DNA from: Macrobrachium rosenbergii
Lineage: Eukaryota > Arthropoda > Malacostraca > Decapoda > Palaemonidae
Reading direction: 5' to 3'
Length of the DNA: 64,000 bases
Assembly: GCF_040412425.1 (NCBI RefSeq)
Contig: NC_089792.1
Coordinates: forward strand, 22,312,199 to 22,376,198
This document shows, one piece after another, positions 12,705 through 25,835 of this stretch (its first letter is position 1; each line of letters begins with the position of its first letter). Below the pieces are notes generated by a model that saw nothing but the letters and a program-made list of their open reading frames with translations, was not told the DNA's origin and ran no database searches. A program made the translations under genes and the position numbers.

Positions 12705-12935
12705 TAGTAACTTGCCCACCCTGGGTCCCAGTGAGATAGGGTTCATGGGTTTTGGGTCCCCATATGCTTGGCTGCTGAGCCATTGACAGCCAATGCCCTG
12801 ATTCCCCCTGGTCCTAGCTTAGGTGTAAAGGATACCTGGCCACTCATCATTCGTTCATGTTTGGTCTCTAGAATAAAGTAAAATAGTGAAATGAACTGTC
12901 CCTTGCCTCTTTCATCTCAATCTGTTTTCGTGTTC
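12705..12935 (+). mobile_element. Degenerate third SINE family (S3), 3' part
   Basis: The words GGTCCTAGCTTAGGTG, a GGGTCCCCATATGCTTGG-type segment, GCTGCTGAGCCATTGACAGC and GTCCCTTGCCTCT match, from memory, the 3' half of a widespread decapod SINE with a tRNA-like head. The head is not recognisable here and no second copy exists in the window, so the call rests on recall. Confidence 0.5.
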
Positions 12936-13003
12936 CTTATATTTGGATGAACGTAATTTATAATATATATATAAATATATATAAATATGAATATATTTAT
13001 ATG

Positions 13004-13004
<1 letters not shown>

Positions 13005-13083
<79 letters not shown>
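13005..13083. repeat. (AT)n microsatellite
   Basis: A pure AT run followed by interrupted ATAC/ATGC repeats to about 13210. Confidence 0.95.
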
Positions 13084-13094
<11 letters not shown>

Positions 13095-13258
13095 TTATAT
13101 GTATATATGCATTTATATATGCATATACAGTATATACATATATACATATATACGCATATACATATATATACACATATATTTATATATATTTATTATATAT
13201 ATGTATACATCCTTTGATATCAAAGTAATTGTGCAGAGTAAAATGTCGAATGAAAATC

Positions 13259-13261
<3 letters not shown>

Positions 13262-13335
<74 letters not shown>
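13262..13335. repeat. (AG)n microsatellite, ~37 units
   Basis: A pure AG run. Confidence 0.95.
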
Positions 13336-13338
<3 letters not shown>

Positions 13339-13739
13339 GGAAAATTGCCTGAGGCCGTTTGGGATGTAGAAGTCAAGTTAAAAATACACAGTGTTAAGGA
13401 GTCTAAAGAAAACAATGGAATAATGCAGTCGGAGTGCTCGCATCTGCAAATGTGTCAGGAAGCTAAAGTGTGAAATTCAAATGCAAATGAAAGATATATT
13501 TGAGAAACGTTATTTAAAAAGGCAGCTGGCTAACATAGAACGGTTTTCTTTTAATTCAGAACTTGATTTCAACGCGTTATCTGTTCAGTGAATATTTATT
13601 TCTTAAGTTGTATAACAAAGCTTTGTTGTCTAATGCGTGACAATTTTATAAATATATTTACGTACCACACCGATTTCATTTCTGTATCTCTTTCCCTCTC
13701 AACCAAAGTTGTTTATTGTTAACTTTTAACCAGGGATGT

Positions 13740-13805
13740 GATACACATATATATAATATATATATTATATATATATATATATTATATATATATATATACA
13801 TGTAC

Positions 13806-13858
<53 letters not shown>

Positions 13859-13874
13859 CATTAAACTGATTGTC

Positions 13875-13935
<61 letters not shown>

Positions 13936-13950
13936 CATATATATACACTA
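13740..13950. repeat. Compound (AT)n cluster with internal duplication
   Basis: Two AT blocks are each followed by the words AAACTGATTGTCATTA (near 13863 and 13961), so the microsatellite plus its flank has been duplicated. Confidence 0.85.
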
Positions 13951-14479
13951 GTTTAGTGTTAAACTGATTGTCATTAAGCAGTGCTCTGCCAGTTTAGTAT
14001 CTTTTAAATCTTTGAAATCTGCTCTTCCGTGTTTCTAATTTGACTCTTTGGTAATTTAAATTAGGTTATGATGAAATGACTTCATTCTTGAAGGAGTACA
14101 GAAGTGTTGATTAAAAATGAGCCTGTAACACTCCCGCTTCAAATGCAGTCATTACAAAATTTGGGGACTTGGCGCCACATAGGTGACTGCATCTTGAAGA
14201 AAGTGGTCTTTTTCCTGATATGTGCGGATGAAGAATAATTGATCTATTTTTTATTAGTTTTAAATAGGTGCAATAAAGTTTCAGTTAGATTGGCGCTAGT
14301 TATATTAACTAAGGTTTATAAATATTTTTCTCATTAATAACATATCTGAATGTATCTTGACACGTTGGAGTTGATGTTAGGGACAAAACAGGTCAGTCAC
14401 ATCATCAAGTGTATTGTTAATTGTTTTATTTTATGTAGAAAAAGTAATGTTATAAAAAAATGGATTCTGGTACTCTAAA

Positions 14480-15075
14480 TGTGAAAAAAACGAACCCTTA
14501 AAAAATTGTGAAAATATGAAAAAACGAAATGTTAAAAAAACTGTGAAAATGTAAAAAACGAAGTGTTAAAAAAATTATGAAAATGTGAAAAAAAGAAATG
14601 TTAAACTGAAAATGTGAAAAAACGAACTGTTAAAAAATACGAAAATGTGAAAAAACGGAATGTTAAAAAAACTGAAAATGTGAAAAAACAAACTTAAAAA
14701 ACTGTGAAAATATGAAAAAAAAGAAATGTTAAAAAAACTGTGAAAATGTGAAAAAACGATATATCAAAAAAGCTGTGAAAATGTAAAAAAAAAAGAAATG
14801 TTAAAAAAGTGTGGAGAAAACGAACTGTTTAAAGAACTGTGAATATAGAAATTAAAAAAAAAACTGTGAAAATGTGAAAAAACGAACTGCTAAAAAACAG
14901 TGAAAATTTGAGAAAAACGAACTGTTAAAAACTGAAAATTTGAAAAAACGAACTGTTAAAAAAACAGTGAAAATGTGAAAAAACGATATGTTAAAAAAAG
15001 CTGTGAAAAAAACGAACTGTTCAAAAACTGAAAATGTGAAAAAAACGAACTGTTAAAAAAACTGTGAAATTGTTT
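14480..15075 (+). repeat. A-rich 34-36-bp minisatellite
   Basis: Roughly 17 imperfect units of the form GTGAAAAAACGAACTGTT plus AAAAAACTGTGAAAAT. Unit length drifts because the A-runs vary from 3 to 9 bases. No frame stays open. The array starts and stops abruptly in unrelated sequence. Confidence 0.9.
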
Positions 15076-15704
15076 AACTCTGAAACGAAACGTCAGGCAG
15101 GCAGGGTTGAGCTTCTCATCCGCTTGTCCTGATCTGAAATTTGAATACTCAGATTGGATAGGAGACTCTTTCGCTGTTTTGTTCTAAATTGCAGTTTTTT
15201 TTTTTTTTTTAACTTTTCAACGGTCTCATTCTGTAATGAAAAACTGACCGAGATTCCGTTTTTATAGCTTTGCTACTGGGGTATAGATACTTTATTTCAT
15301 GTCCGAAGTACATGCTACGTGAATGAGATAATTTGTTTTACGTTTTCGTTGTTTAAACGACTCGTTTGCATTCATGGAATATGTGTGTGTGTGTCTATAT
15401 GTGAGAGAGAGAGAGAAGAGAGAGAGAGATCATCTGCGCTCGGTGAGTTTTAGTATTGTTTCTTTATAGGTTTTTGAGGGTAATGATGCTAATACAAGTA
15501 TGAGAATTTAAATTCATATTAAACATTAACAAATGAACGCATTTATCATTAGAGATATTAAGCACAGCTGTTCGATTTTCTTATCAAATATACTGATAAA
15601 AATGTGAGCAATAATAATGATAAGAAGAACATGTTCTGTAAAATAGGACATCATTCGAGTAAATTAACAAGAATGATGCAGCCACCCTGGCTAGCAAGAC
15701 ATGC

Positions 15705-15707
<3 letters not shown>
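15076..15707. other. Unassigned stretch
   Basis: Holds a poly-T run (15197-15211) and a short broken (AG)n run (15402-15429). Nothing else is recognisable. Confidence 0.5.

Positions 15708-15763
<56 letters not shown>
15708..15763. repeat. (ATA)n trinucleotide microsatellite
   Basis: About 18 units. Confidence 0.95.
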
Positions 15764-15765
<2 letters not shown>

Positions 15766-15809
15766 CCTTTTTTGTGACATCTTCTCTTTCCCTTCAAGAA
15801 TATATGTTG

Positions 15810-16085
15810 AAGTTAAGTATATCTTAGTTTAACCAGACCACTGAGCTGATTAACAGGTCTCCTAGGGCTGGCCCGAAGAATTGGAGTTATTTTACGTGAC
15901 TAAGAGCCAACTGGTTACCTAGCAACGGGACCTACAGCTTATTGTGGAATCCGAACCACTTATGACGAAAAATTAATTTCTATCACGAGAAATAAATTCT
16001 TCTAATTCTTCATTGGCTGCTCGGAGAGTCAAACGCTAGCCAACAGCGTGCTAGCCGAAAGCTCTACCCACTCCTCTAATGAAGA
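15810..16085 (-). mobile_element. S1 tRNA-derived SINE, near full length
   Basis: On the minus strand it reads head to tail: a tRNA-like head with GTGGGTAGAGCTTTCGGCTA and a B-box-like GTTTGACTCTCC, the middle ATTAATTTTTCG...GGTTCGGATTCCACAATAAG, and the 3' domain AGCCCTAGGAGACCTGTTAA. It ends in TAAACTAAGATATACTT. The target duplication is not clear. Confidence 0.85.
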
Positions 16086-16877
<792 letters not shown>

Positions 16878-16899
16878 TATATGGGTTCGATATATATAT

Positions 16900-17920
<1,021 letters not shown>

Positions 17921-18716
17921 ATAGTATAAAACGCTAAATCTAATCTTACCCAACGTGACAAAGCCTCTTTACTTTCACTTTTTCCGTGTAAATTTATTTC
18001 ACAACTGGAAAATTACCCAACCATACACTTACCAACAACAGCACTCATCCACTGTTTTCATGGTCCGCGCGCAGACGACACAGCTGAACCAGACGAAATA
18101 TATAACGGAAGTTGAAGTCGAATAAACTCCGTGTGTGTAAGAGAAGAAGCAGTTGAAGGGTGTGAGAGAGACCGTTGCAATTTGTACTCGGTTCTGGATT
18201 TATAAAGTTCCGAACGACGCGAACACCGGCGGGTCTCGAGTTAGTAGCTGTCCGCAACAATTATCGGTCTTCGGGTCAGCTGGCTCGAAAAATCTAGCCG
18301 CGCCTTGCGGCTGGAATTCAATTAGAGAGAGAGAGAGAGAGATTGCCTTCTCTCTTAATATCACCGGCTGTTACGATTCTAAGGCATATAAAATTACTTT
18401 GTCAAAATCCTTAAATAATGCGTTGTCAAGCCATGCATTTCTTATATTATCGTTAATTAAACGTAACGCCAAATATCCACTGTAGAATGTTTTTGCCTGT
18501 AAGATTGAAGCTGTGAATATTGGTGATCTCTTACCCACTTGTGTGCCAGAGAAAAGGATATACAGTATGACAACGAGAAAGCTAGCATAAAGTCAGTATT
18601 ACCAAAACATGTATGGCCTTTAGTATAATAATGATACTATTAGTAATAATAATAATAATAATAATAACAAAAGGAAACAGATTATATTTATAAGTAAGCC
18701 GTGGTGTTGAGTAGGC

Positions 18717-18778
<62 letters not shown>
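18717..18778. repeat. (TAA)n trinucleotide microsatellite
   Basis: About 20 units. A shorter run lies at 18646-18666. Confidence 0.95.
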
Positions 18779-19055
18779 CCAACTTGTCTACAATGATGAA
18801 CAGCTAATTGCAGTGGAAAAGAAATAACAGAATAATTTATGGAAAGGTGAAGGTAATGAGAGCTGATAATTACACTATATAATAACCAAGAGAGTCTAAA
18901 CAATTAGAATACTGTAGTGTGTTGGGTTAACACCACCTCACGCTTTCGTCCGCAGATGGGTTCGAAACCTGTCAGAAAAGTATGAGATCTTCATTTTCAT
19001 TCCCCTTCGGATACAAGGCTTGAAGTGGCAGGTTTCTCGTGAAATTAATACGAAC

Positions 19056-19056
<1 letters not shown>

Positions 19057-19140
<84 letters not shown>

Positions 19141-19156
19141 ATGTGTGTGTGTGTGT
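19057..19156. repeat. (AT)n-(GT)n microsatellite
   Basis: An AT run passing into interrupted GT. Confidence 0.95.
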
Positions 19157-19460
19157 TTTAAAGATGCAGTTCTTAATATATCTTGATTTTAGTCATAGAA
19201 TAGTGTTCTGCCTGTCGAAAATAGGCAGTGCTGTCTTCTTGTAAAACTGCGTGAAATAAGCCCGAAATTTCAAAGGAGACTTTTTTTTTTTTTCATTCAT
19301 TGATGTAATCCATAAGACCTTTAGGGAAATTATCTCTGGTACTACTTAAGTGCGACGAAAAGAGGCAGAAAAAAAAATTTCAGCAATTTCATTTACAATT
19401 ATTTCTAAATTATCAATTACCATGAGTTCACGTTGTGCTTGAATGAACTGGATGTTTTAC

Positions 19461-19462
<2 letters not shown>

Positions 19463-19519
<57 letters not shown>
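19463..19519. repeat. (CT)n microsatellite
   Basis: About 28 units. Confidence 0.95.
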
Positions 19520-19521
<2 letters not shown>

Positions 19522-19693
19522 ACAGGCACACACTTCTTATATATTTTTATCAAAATACCAGAGTTTGTAATGCCAGAATTTTATATTTAGATAAAATTAA
19601 CGTACTAATCAATAATAGTTGTCAATCACTACACAGTTTTTATGCTTAATTTTTGTTTTATATTTTAAACAGTTTCTGAAGTAGGCTTTCAAT

Positions 19694-19698
<5 letters not shown>

Positions 19699-19747
<49 letters not shown>
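19699..19747. repeat. (CT)n microsatellite
   Basis: About 24 units, 180 bp after the previous CT run. Confidence 0.95.
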
Positions 19748-19749
<2 letters not shown>

Positions 19750-21435
19750 GTTCAGTGCACGTAATGCGTTGTACTGTCATAATATATTACATAAATATTT
19801 AATTCCTCTAAATAATAAAAATTCAAAGGGAGTAGGTTTTATACGTATAGAATAACTATAAGGTAAAATAGAAGGTGAAAAATTCAAGTTAATGATTTTG
19901 AAAATTTTGATTAAAGACAAGGATAATGATAAACTACTGATTAATTAATATCCTGAACAGGCTATAAGACATCAGTTACCTCTTTCATAATCAAAGGATG
20001 CAGAGGTACCTGTAGTAAGAAATAGACAAAAAGAACAATGCTATTTACAAAGAGCAGGAAGACATTGATATACGTGGGTAAAACTAATGTAATTTTAATC
20101 TCTGAAATCATGTCTTTTTAGAGCATCAGAATAATGTTTCGTCATGTAATTTACTGATTATTTTAGTCATCATATTATATGGCTCTGTGATTTCCCTCTC
20201 CCCTTACTGTCAAGCTCTAAAGTTTCTTTCTGCTAAGGATTTCTCTTCTATTTTGACTTTTTGACTTCTCATTTTAAAGAAAGTAGGTCTTTTTCTTTTT
20301 TCTCAGTTCTTCTGAAGACTTCTCAGCTTGGCCATAGAATGATGTTCGTTCTCGTCTAAATGGCATTGACCTTTAGAAATGTCTATAGTTATGATTACCT
20401 CTCTTCAGACATTCGTGTCTTGTGGGGATTTTTCATCAGAATTCAGATTGATTTTAGTGAGAGAGAGAGAGAGAGAGAAAATTTCATACTTCCTGAATAA
20501 GACAAATATGTTCCAGGAAATTTGAGTAGCAAAATCAACAATCGTGCTTCGCTTAATTTTTCATAATTAATTATATGTAAGTAAACTTTTGGGGGATTAA
20601 AATTATGTTAAAAACTATGTACCTAATTTCACGTTTTTTTATTTCTTATTAAAATTCATTGTACATTATGTCCACGTGCTAATATATGTTTTCTTCCTTG
20701 ACTAGGTTTGTCGTTTACATGCAAATGATATGATTATAAATATTCCTGTATTTTATAACGACCGTCTACTGCTGAAAATACGGTGGTGTGCTAAAAGGTT
20801 TCTTGCTCAGTACCGTGCTTACGGAAAATGGTTTTAGTTTTTGTTTAACCTCAAAAGACTTCTGCAGCACTCATCTTCTTCTGAGGGTTTACAAAATCTA
20901 TGAAATGTCTGAGAGCATCTTTTGTTTACGAATCCTTTCTTCAGTTCGCATTCCACTGATAAACTTGTGCAGGTTTTTTCAAGTTTCTTCCATTATGAAC
21001 AAAGCCCCTCATTGCGTGTCTTTACCTTCGCGCAAAATGGAAACTTTGTGGTGGGTTTTCGTTTTTTTTTTTATGCTGTTGACATGCGGAAAACTTGCGT
21101 GCGGTAAACAGAAGAGGAAATTTAAGTAAAGGCAGTGAATGGTATGTCAGAGATTCGCAGAATCATGAGTTCTTTGCATGATTCCATGCTTTTGAGGATC
21201 TCGTGCAAGCAAAGATGATTTTTCAAAAATAATCATAATTCATTGTCACTGTGTTTTTTTTTTACCTAATTGATTTTTCATTTGCTTTAATTAATTGTGT
21301 GAAAAATATGTTTTGACATTATCACTTTTTTCTGACCCAATTGCTTTTTAGTGCTTTAATCAACTGCTGGAAAAAATGTCTCAGATACTGATGTATTTTT
21401 ATGTTTACTAATATTTGAAAAGCTTTTGTCTCATG
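19750..21435. other. Unassigned AT-rich stretch
   Basis: The frame at 20788-21129 (113 codons) has no recognisable domain. Short AG run at 20458-20478. Confidence 0.5.
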
Positions 21436-21439
21436 TACT

Positions 21440-21440
21440 G

Positions 21441-21525
<85 letters not shown>

Positions 21526-21540
21526 ATATATATATATAAT
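21440..21540. repeat. Interrupted (AT)n microsatellite
   Basis: AT repeats with several TTTATA interruptions. Confidence 0.95.
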
Positions 21541-21627
21541 GTATATATTATAAATGTGTTGCAACTTTGATAAGAATTTTTCAGCGATGATACTGTTGTT
21601 TACAACTATATAATAAGCTAACCTTTT

Positions 21628-22120
21628 CCCCAAATTTCCCATTTATTTCTGCCATTAAGTTGGTCCAATTTTCCAGGAATGTCTTAACATACAATAGCGG
21701 AAATCTGCGTTCCCTCGCCTGTTGTCAACGGCCTGCTGCAGGTATACAAGGGTCATCAATGAGAAAGTATTAGTTGGTAAAGTTACTGTTCACAGCAGTT
21801 AAAGTTCAATGATGACCATTGTTTTGCATTTGCAAGGAATAAGCTTTAACCTTTATATAAATTTCCCATTTATTTCTGCCATTGTGTTGGTCCAATTTTC
21901 CAGTGTGATGTATTGAACAATACAAAAAACGGAGAAATATCTGTATTTCCATTCTGGGTCGCCCATAAAGTCATAAATCTCCCAGCCTGTCACAACAAGT
22001 CGCCAACCATCATCAATGAACAACCAGCACTAACGAGTTGGCTAAGAGAAATTGCTTCTGGCAGTTAAAGTAATGAATGTGGGTCCTGTGACCATTAGTT
22101 TTGGGAAAACACCTTTGACT
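21628..22120. repeat. Degenerate ~228-bp tandem duplication
   Basis: AAATTTCCCATTTATTTCTG and TTGGTCCAATTTTCCAG occur near 21634-21677 and again near 21861-21905. After each, similar words follow in the same order: CATCAATGA, a TTGGTAAAG/TTGGCTAAG segment, and CAGTTAAAGT. The two halves have diverged by many substitutions. Confidence 0.7.
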
Positions 22121-22163
22121 TCGAAGGAGCTAAGGAAATAAGCCAAAATTACAGGTCATATAA

Positions 22164-22430
22164 ATGTTTTATATAATCAAATGCCATCAGTGCCAGAGAC
22201 CTATAGACGTCCTACAAGGAGCAAATATAATAATCAACAGGAATTCCTTAAAGACACCTCCAAAAGTTAGAATGAAGCAAGTGGAGGAGGTGCCTTTGAA
22301 AAAGTGTACCTGCCCAGAATATGACGTCATGGTTGACACAAGGGAAAATGGGAGATATATAGGACAGGCAGACAAGAAAGAGGAGACAAAATATCAGAGA
22401 GAGTCGAAATATAATAGTGTAGAAAGATAG
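22164..22430 (+). other. Unassigned 88-codon frame
   Basis: The frame has a lysine/glutamate-rich second half and a few cysteines. I do not recognise a family. No splice sites or promoter clearly support it, and its length is compatible with chance. Confidence 0.15.
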
Positions 22431-22689
22431 AGTCTAAGCAGAGTGGGAAGATATATAGAGAAACTTTTTCCGATGAGGGAAGCAGAAAAGACAGGAGAAG
22501 AAGTGTGTTTTGTGAAGAAAGACTCTCTCAAACAATAGTCCCCGTAATCTAATTCGTTAAGTCTCTCGAAACCATTATTTTAAAGTCTCGAACCATTAAG
22601 AAACAGTTAAGAAACTATAGGTGGAAGTGTAAGACAAGAAGTGCAAATAAAGAAGAAACGGGAACAATAATCATTTCCCCTTTAACCTG

Positions 22690-24100
22690 TATAATTTATA
22701 ATTTATTAACTGTCTTTAAAAACCACTTGTTTCTAGCTAAAAATAATTAATTAAGCTAAATGAGGCGCTTTACCTTAGAGTTGAACTCCTTTGAAGAAAC
22801 TCAAATCTTAACATATATCTATATTCATTTGGATATAATCTTGAGAGCAATGATATATATATGCATATATATATAAAAATATGATAGACATATTACCCGG
22901 AAGTAACGGAAGGAAAGTTTATACAACCGACCATTGCCGTGCGAGAGAACAAGAAAACCCAACAAGACTCGGATGCTGGAAGGTAATGAATTTACCGAGA
23001 GAAATTTACATAAAAGGCCATTCGTTGAAATGAGACGACGGACAAATGAGGCGAAGGTAAAATAATGAGCGAATAATTTTAGTGAGACAATTCATTTCTC
23101 GCTAAATGTGGTTCGGATTCCACAATAAGCAGTTTAGATTCCGTTGGTAGGTAACGGAGTTGGTTCTTAGCCTTTCCTTCAGGCCACGGAGAGAGGTTAA
23201 TCAGCTCAGATCAAACGTTTTTTGTTTTATTTGGTTATTTTACTGAACAATTTTTTGCGAATTATAACTCTTTATACACTTAATTATTAGACATTCATTC
23301 ATGATATATACACGTTATGTTTGTTTGATTTATTTACAATATTAAGAAAAATGGGTGTTTATTCCTAAAAATGATTAATTAAGCTAAATGGAGAATTCTT
23401 ACACGAACCGCTATTTAAAGATAGGCCTTATCTCTATCCATTAGTGTAATTTTTTGAAGCGTCTACATGAAGAGACATTTCCAAATTAAAATATTACAAC
23501 CGACCATTGACATTTTGATGATCCAATAAGATTATACTGGAAGGTAATAATTTACACGAACCATTAAAAGGCTATTCGTTTCTCTTTGCGACGGTTTCTT
23601 TGAGGCTGTTAATGTTTAATAATTTTAGTAAAAAGGAAACTCGTTTAGATTGGGTTCATCGTTCTTTCCACGGAGGAGGACGCTCGAACAAAACTTTTGT
23701 TTTATGCTGGCCGCAGTTTTTTTTTTTTTGCGAATTATAACTCATTAGACACTTAGAAGAATAATTCATGATATATACACGTTATGTTTCTTGTATTTAA
23801 TTACATATTCAAATTATGTTTATTCCAAATGCGTATGGAGAATTCCACAATCCGCTGTTTACGATACTGTTGCTAGTGTTAACCAATATTTTTCCTCTAC
23901 ATGAAGAGTTTTTTCCATGTTAAAATATTATATTGACATTTCGGTGAGCTCTGATTGTGTTATAGTAAACACGAACCATTATTCTGTTTCTCTTTACTCG
24001 GGTTTCTTTTTGTTCTTTTAAATGTAATTAAAGATTTTCTAATATATGTTTCCCTTTTTTGGTGCTAATGCTTCATTTCAAATCAATTAATAGTGTCATC
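22690..24100. repeat. Three degenerate ~0.5-kb tandem units
   Basis: Shared landmarks in order: ATTAATTAAGCTAAATG (22746 and 23374), ACAACCGACCATTG (about 22924 and 23497), GCGAATTATAACTC (23257 and 23730), and ATGATATATACACGTTATG (23301 and 23768). The last two give a period of 467-473 bp. An S1 SINE lies in the first unit. No unit has coding capacity. Confidence 0.7.
23088..23216 (+). mobile_element. S1 SINE, truncated copy
   Basis: Carries TTCATTTCTCGCTAAATG, TGTGGTTCGGATTCCACAAT and a decayed 3' domain ending TTAATCAGCTCAG. The tRNA-like head is absent. It sits inside the first of the three degenerate tandem units, so it inserted after, or travelled with, that unit. Confidence 0.75.
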
Positions 24101-25379
24101 TGCTTAAAAAAACATTAAGACCATGACAAAACAATTGCCAAATGGTCTTCGTTATTTATCATTCTGTTACAAAACCCTGAATTTTACGAGCCACAAAAAC
24201 GCGGTCTATTCTCACTGGTTTATATTTCATGTGTTCCATAATAGAGCACATGACCAGTTTTAATCATTATCGATACTAAATTTAAAGATCATATTCAAAG
24301 TATTTCATTACCTGTAATTGACACCATTTTTACAACGATTGTACAGACCACAAGAATAGTTTGATTAATTGAATTACTGCTGTCTGGGAAACAGTTTTAT
24401 AATCAAATATTTATTTTATTGGAGTCTTTGCAGAAGAATCGGTAAGTAATTTATTATTTTTTGTTTTATGATGGATAGATATAAGCTGATTAACTCTTTG
24501 AAGTGAACTAAACTTATTTATAACCTTACGAGACGCACGAGAAATATCTCAGGCACTTTAATTTTTTTATTCTGCGGGAGTAAGAAGTGCAAACAAATTC
24601 TATTAAAACTCATTTCTGTACTAATCAAGTAGCGCTTCATTAAGGTAATTGCTCTATAATTGCAGTCTGAGACCATTTAATATCAGGGAGTATGATTTTC
24701 TGCCTTTGGTATTCTGAAGAAAAGCTCTTATTAACTTCTTTTTTAACTAAAAAATCCAGAAAATAGAATAAGGTAGGTGAGGGTTGGGGTGCACCTGTCC
24801 GATTCCTCTGCTGGAGCATTTAATGATTGGTTTTATGACCTGAAATATGTTTGCAGATAATAAACAGTAAAATAACTGTGCAGAAATTTCAACAGAGACT
24901 TTCTTTAGTTGAATACAATTTTGGTATTCTATATAATTCCTGAATTATTGATTTCCTGATGAAAAATTCTTATTTGGATTATATGAAAATATATTAATAT
25001 AACTGCAGATAAAAAAAAAAAAAGAATTAACATCGTTTGTTGCTTCATTCAGGAACGCATTATGTCCAATGTATCGAGATTCAGTCTCTAAGTTTGACTG
25101 CTGCAACTTTCACGAAAATCACAGAGAACAAGACATCGGAGTTGCAGAGAGAAAATCTAATAAACAGTTGTAGCAGTTTGATTTTGGAATATCGAAAGCC
25201 ATCGAAAAGGCCAATGGTGATGATTTGATGATCTGCCTCGAGAGTTGGTCTCGCAAAGATGTCAAATATTCCTTAGATTCCTTTAACAAGGTCATGTGGA
25301 TAATGGTAGCTGAGGGAAAATGGAATAAAGTAATTGACAATAAATGCACCGAAGGGTTATGGTCTTATCCAATGAAGTG
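24101..25379. other. Featureless AT-rich stretch
   Basis: No repeat family or coding motif is recognisable. Frames at 25037-25228 and 25119-25349 are short and without domains. Confidence 0.5.
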
Positions 25380-25835
25380 TTCTTCTTCTTTCCCACCGTT
25401 ATCCGTACGTTAAGGGGTCAGTTGCCTGATGCGCCTTCTCCTCCACTGCCTTCTATCAAAGCCATCCTCCTCCACCAAACCTCTTCTCTCCATATCTTCC
25501 TTAACTTTATCTCGCCATCTAATTCTCTGTCTCCCTCTCGATCTTCTTCCCCTATCAGGTTCTTCTTCCCAAGCCCTCTTCACTCCCTCCTCGTCATCCG
25601 TCCTTAACACATGCCCATACCATCTCAATCGTGACTCTCTTATCACCTCTGTTATCTTTACTAAGCCCGCTCTTTTTCTCATTTCATCATTTTCCAATCT
25701 CTCAAGCAGCGATATTCCCCAATCCACCTCAACATTCTCATCTCTGTTCTCTCGAGCTTTACTTCCTCTTATCCAATAAAGTTTTATCACCCCCCAACTC
25801 AGTTTCACTTAATCTAAGTTATAGGCTCCCCACTC
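25375..25835 (-). pseudogene. LINE reverse transcriptase ORF2, C-terminal remnant (RTE-like)
   Basis: The minus strand encodes the C-terminal tail of a LINE reverse transcriptase. In order: a KLERTEMRMLRW block, GISLLERLENDEMRKRAGL, the very characteristic RLRWYGHVLR, a Gly/Arg-rich GRRSRGRQRIRW segment, then KVKEDMERRGL...DRRQWRRR and a stop near 25410. The first block is in another frame from the rest, so there is at least one frameshift near 25735. Proteins of this kind copy LINE RNA at its target site; the catalytic YADD region would lie well upstream and is missing, so this is a 5'-truncated dead copy. The GATAACGG-plus-GAAGAAGAA stretch after the stop fits a LINE 3' end. The clade is judged from memory of the RLRWYGHV block; related clades share it. 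Confidence 0.85.
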
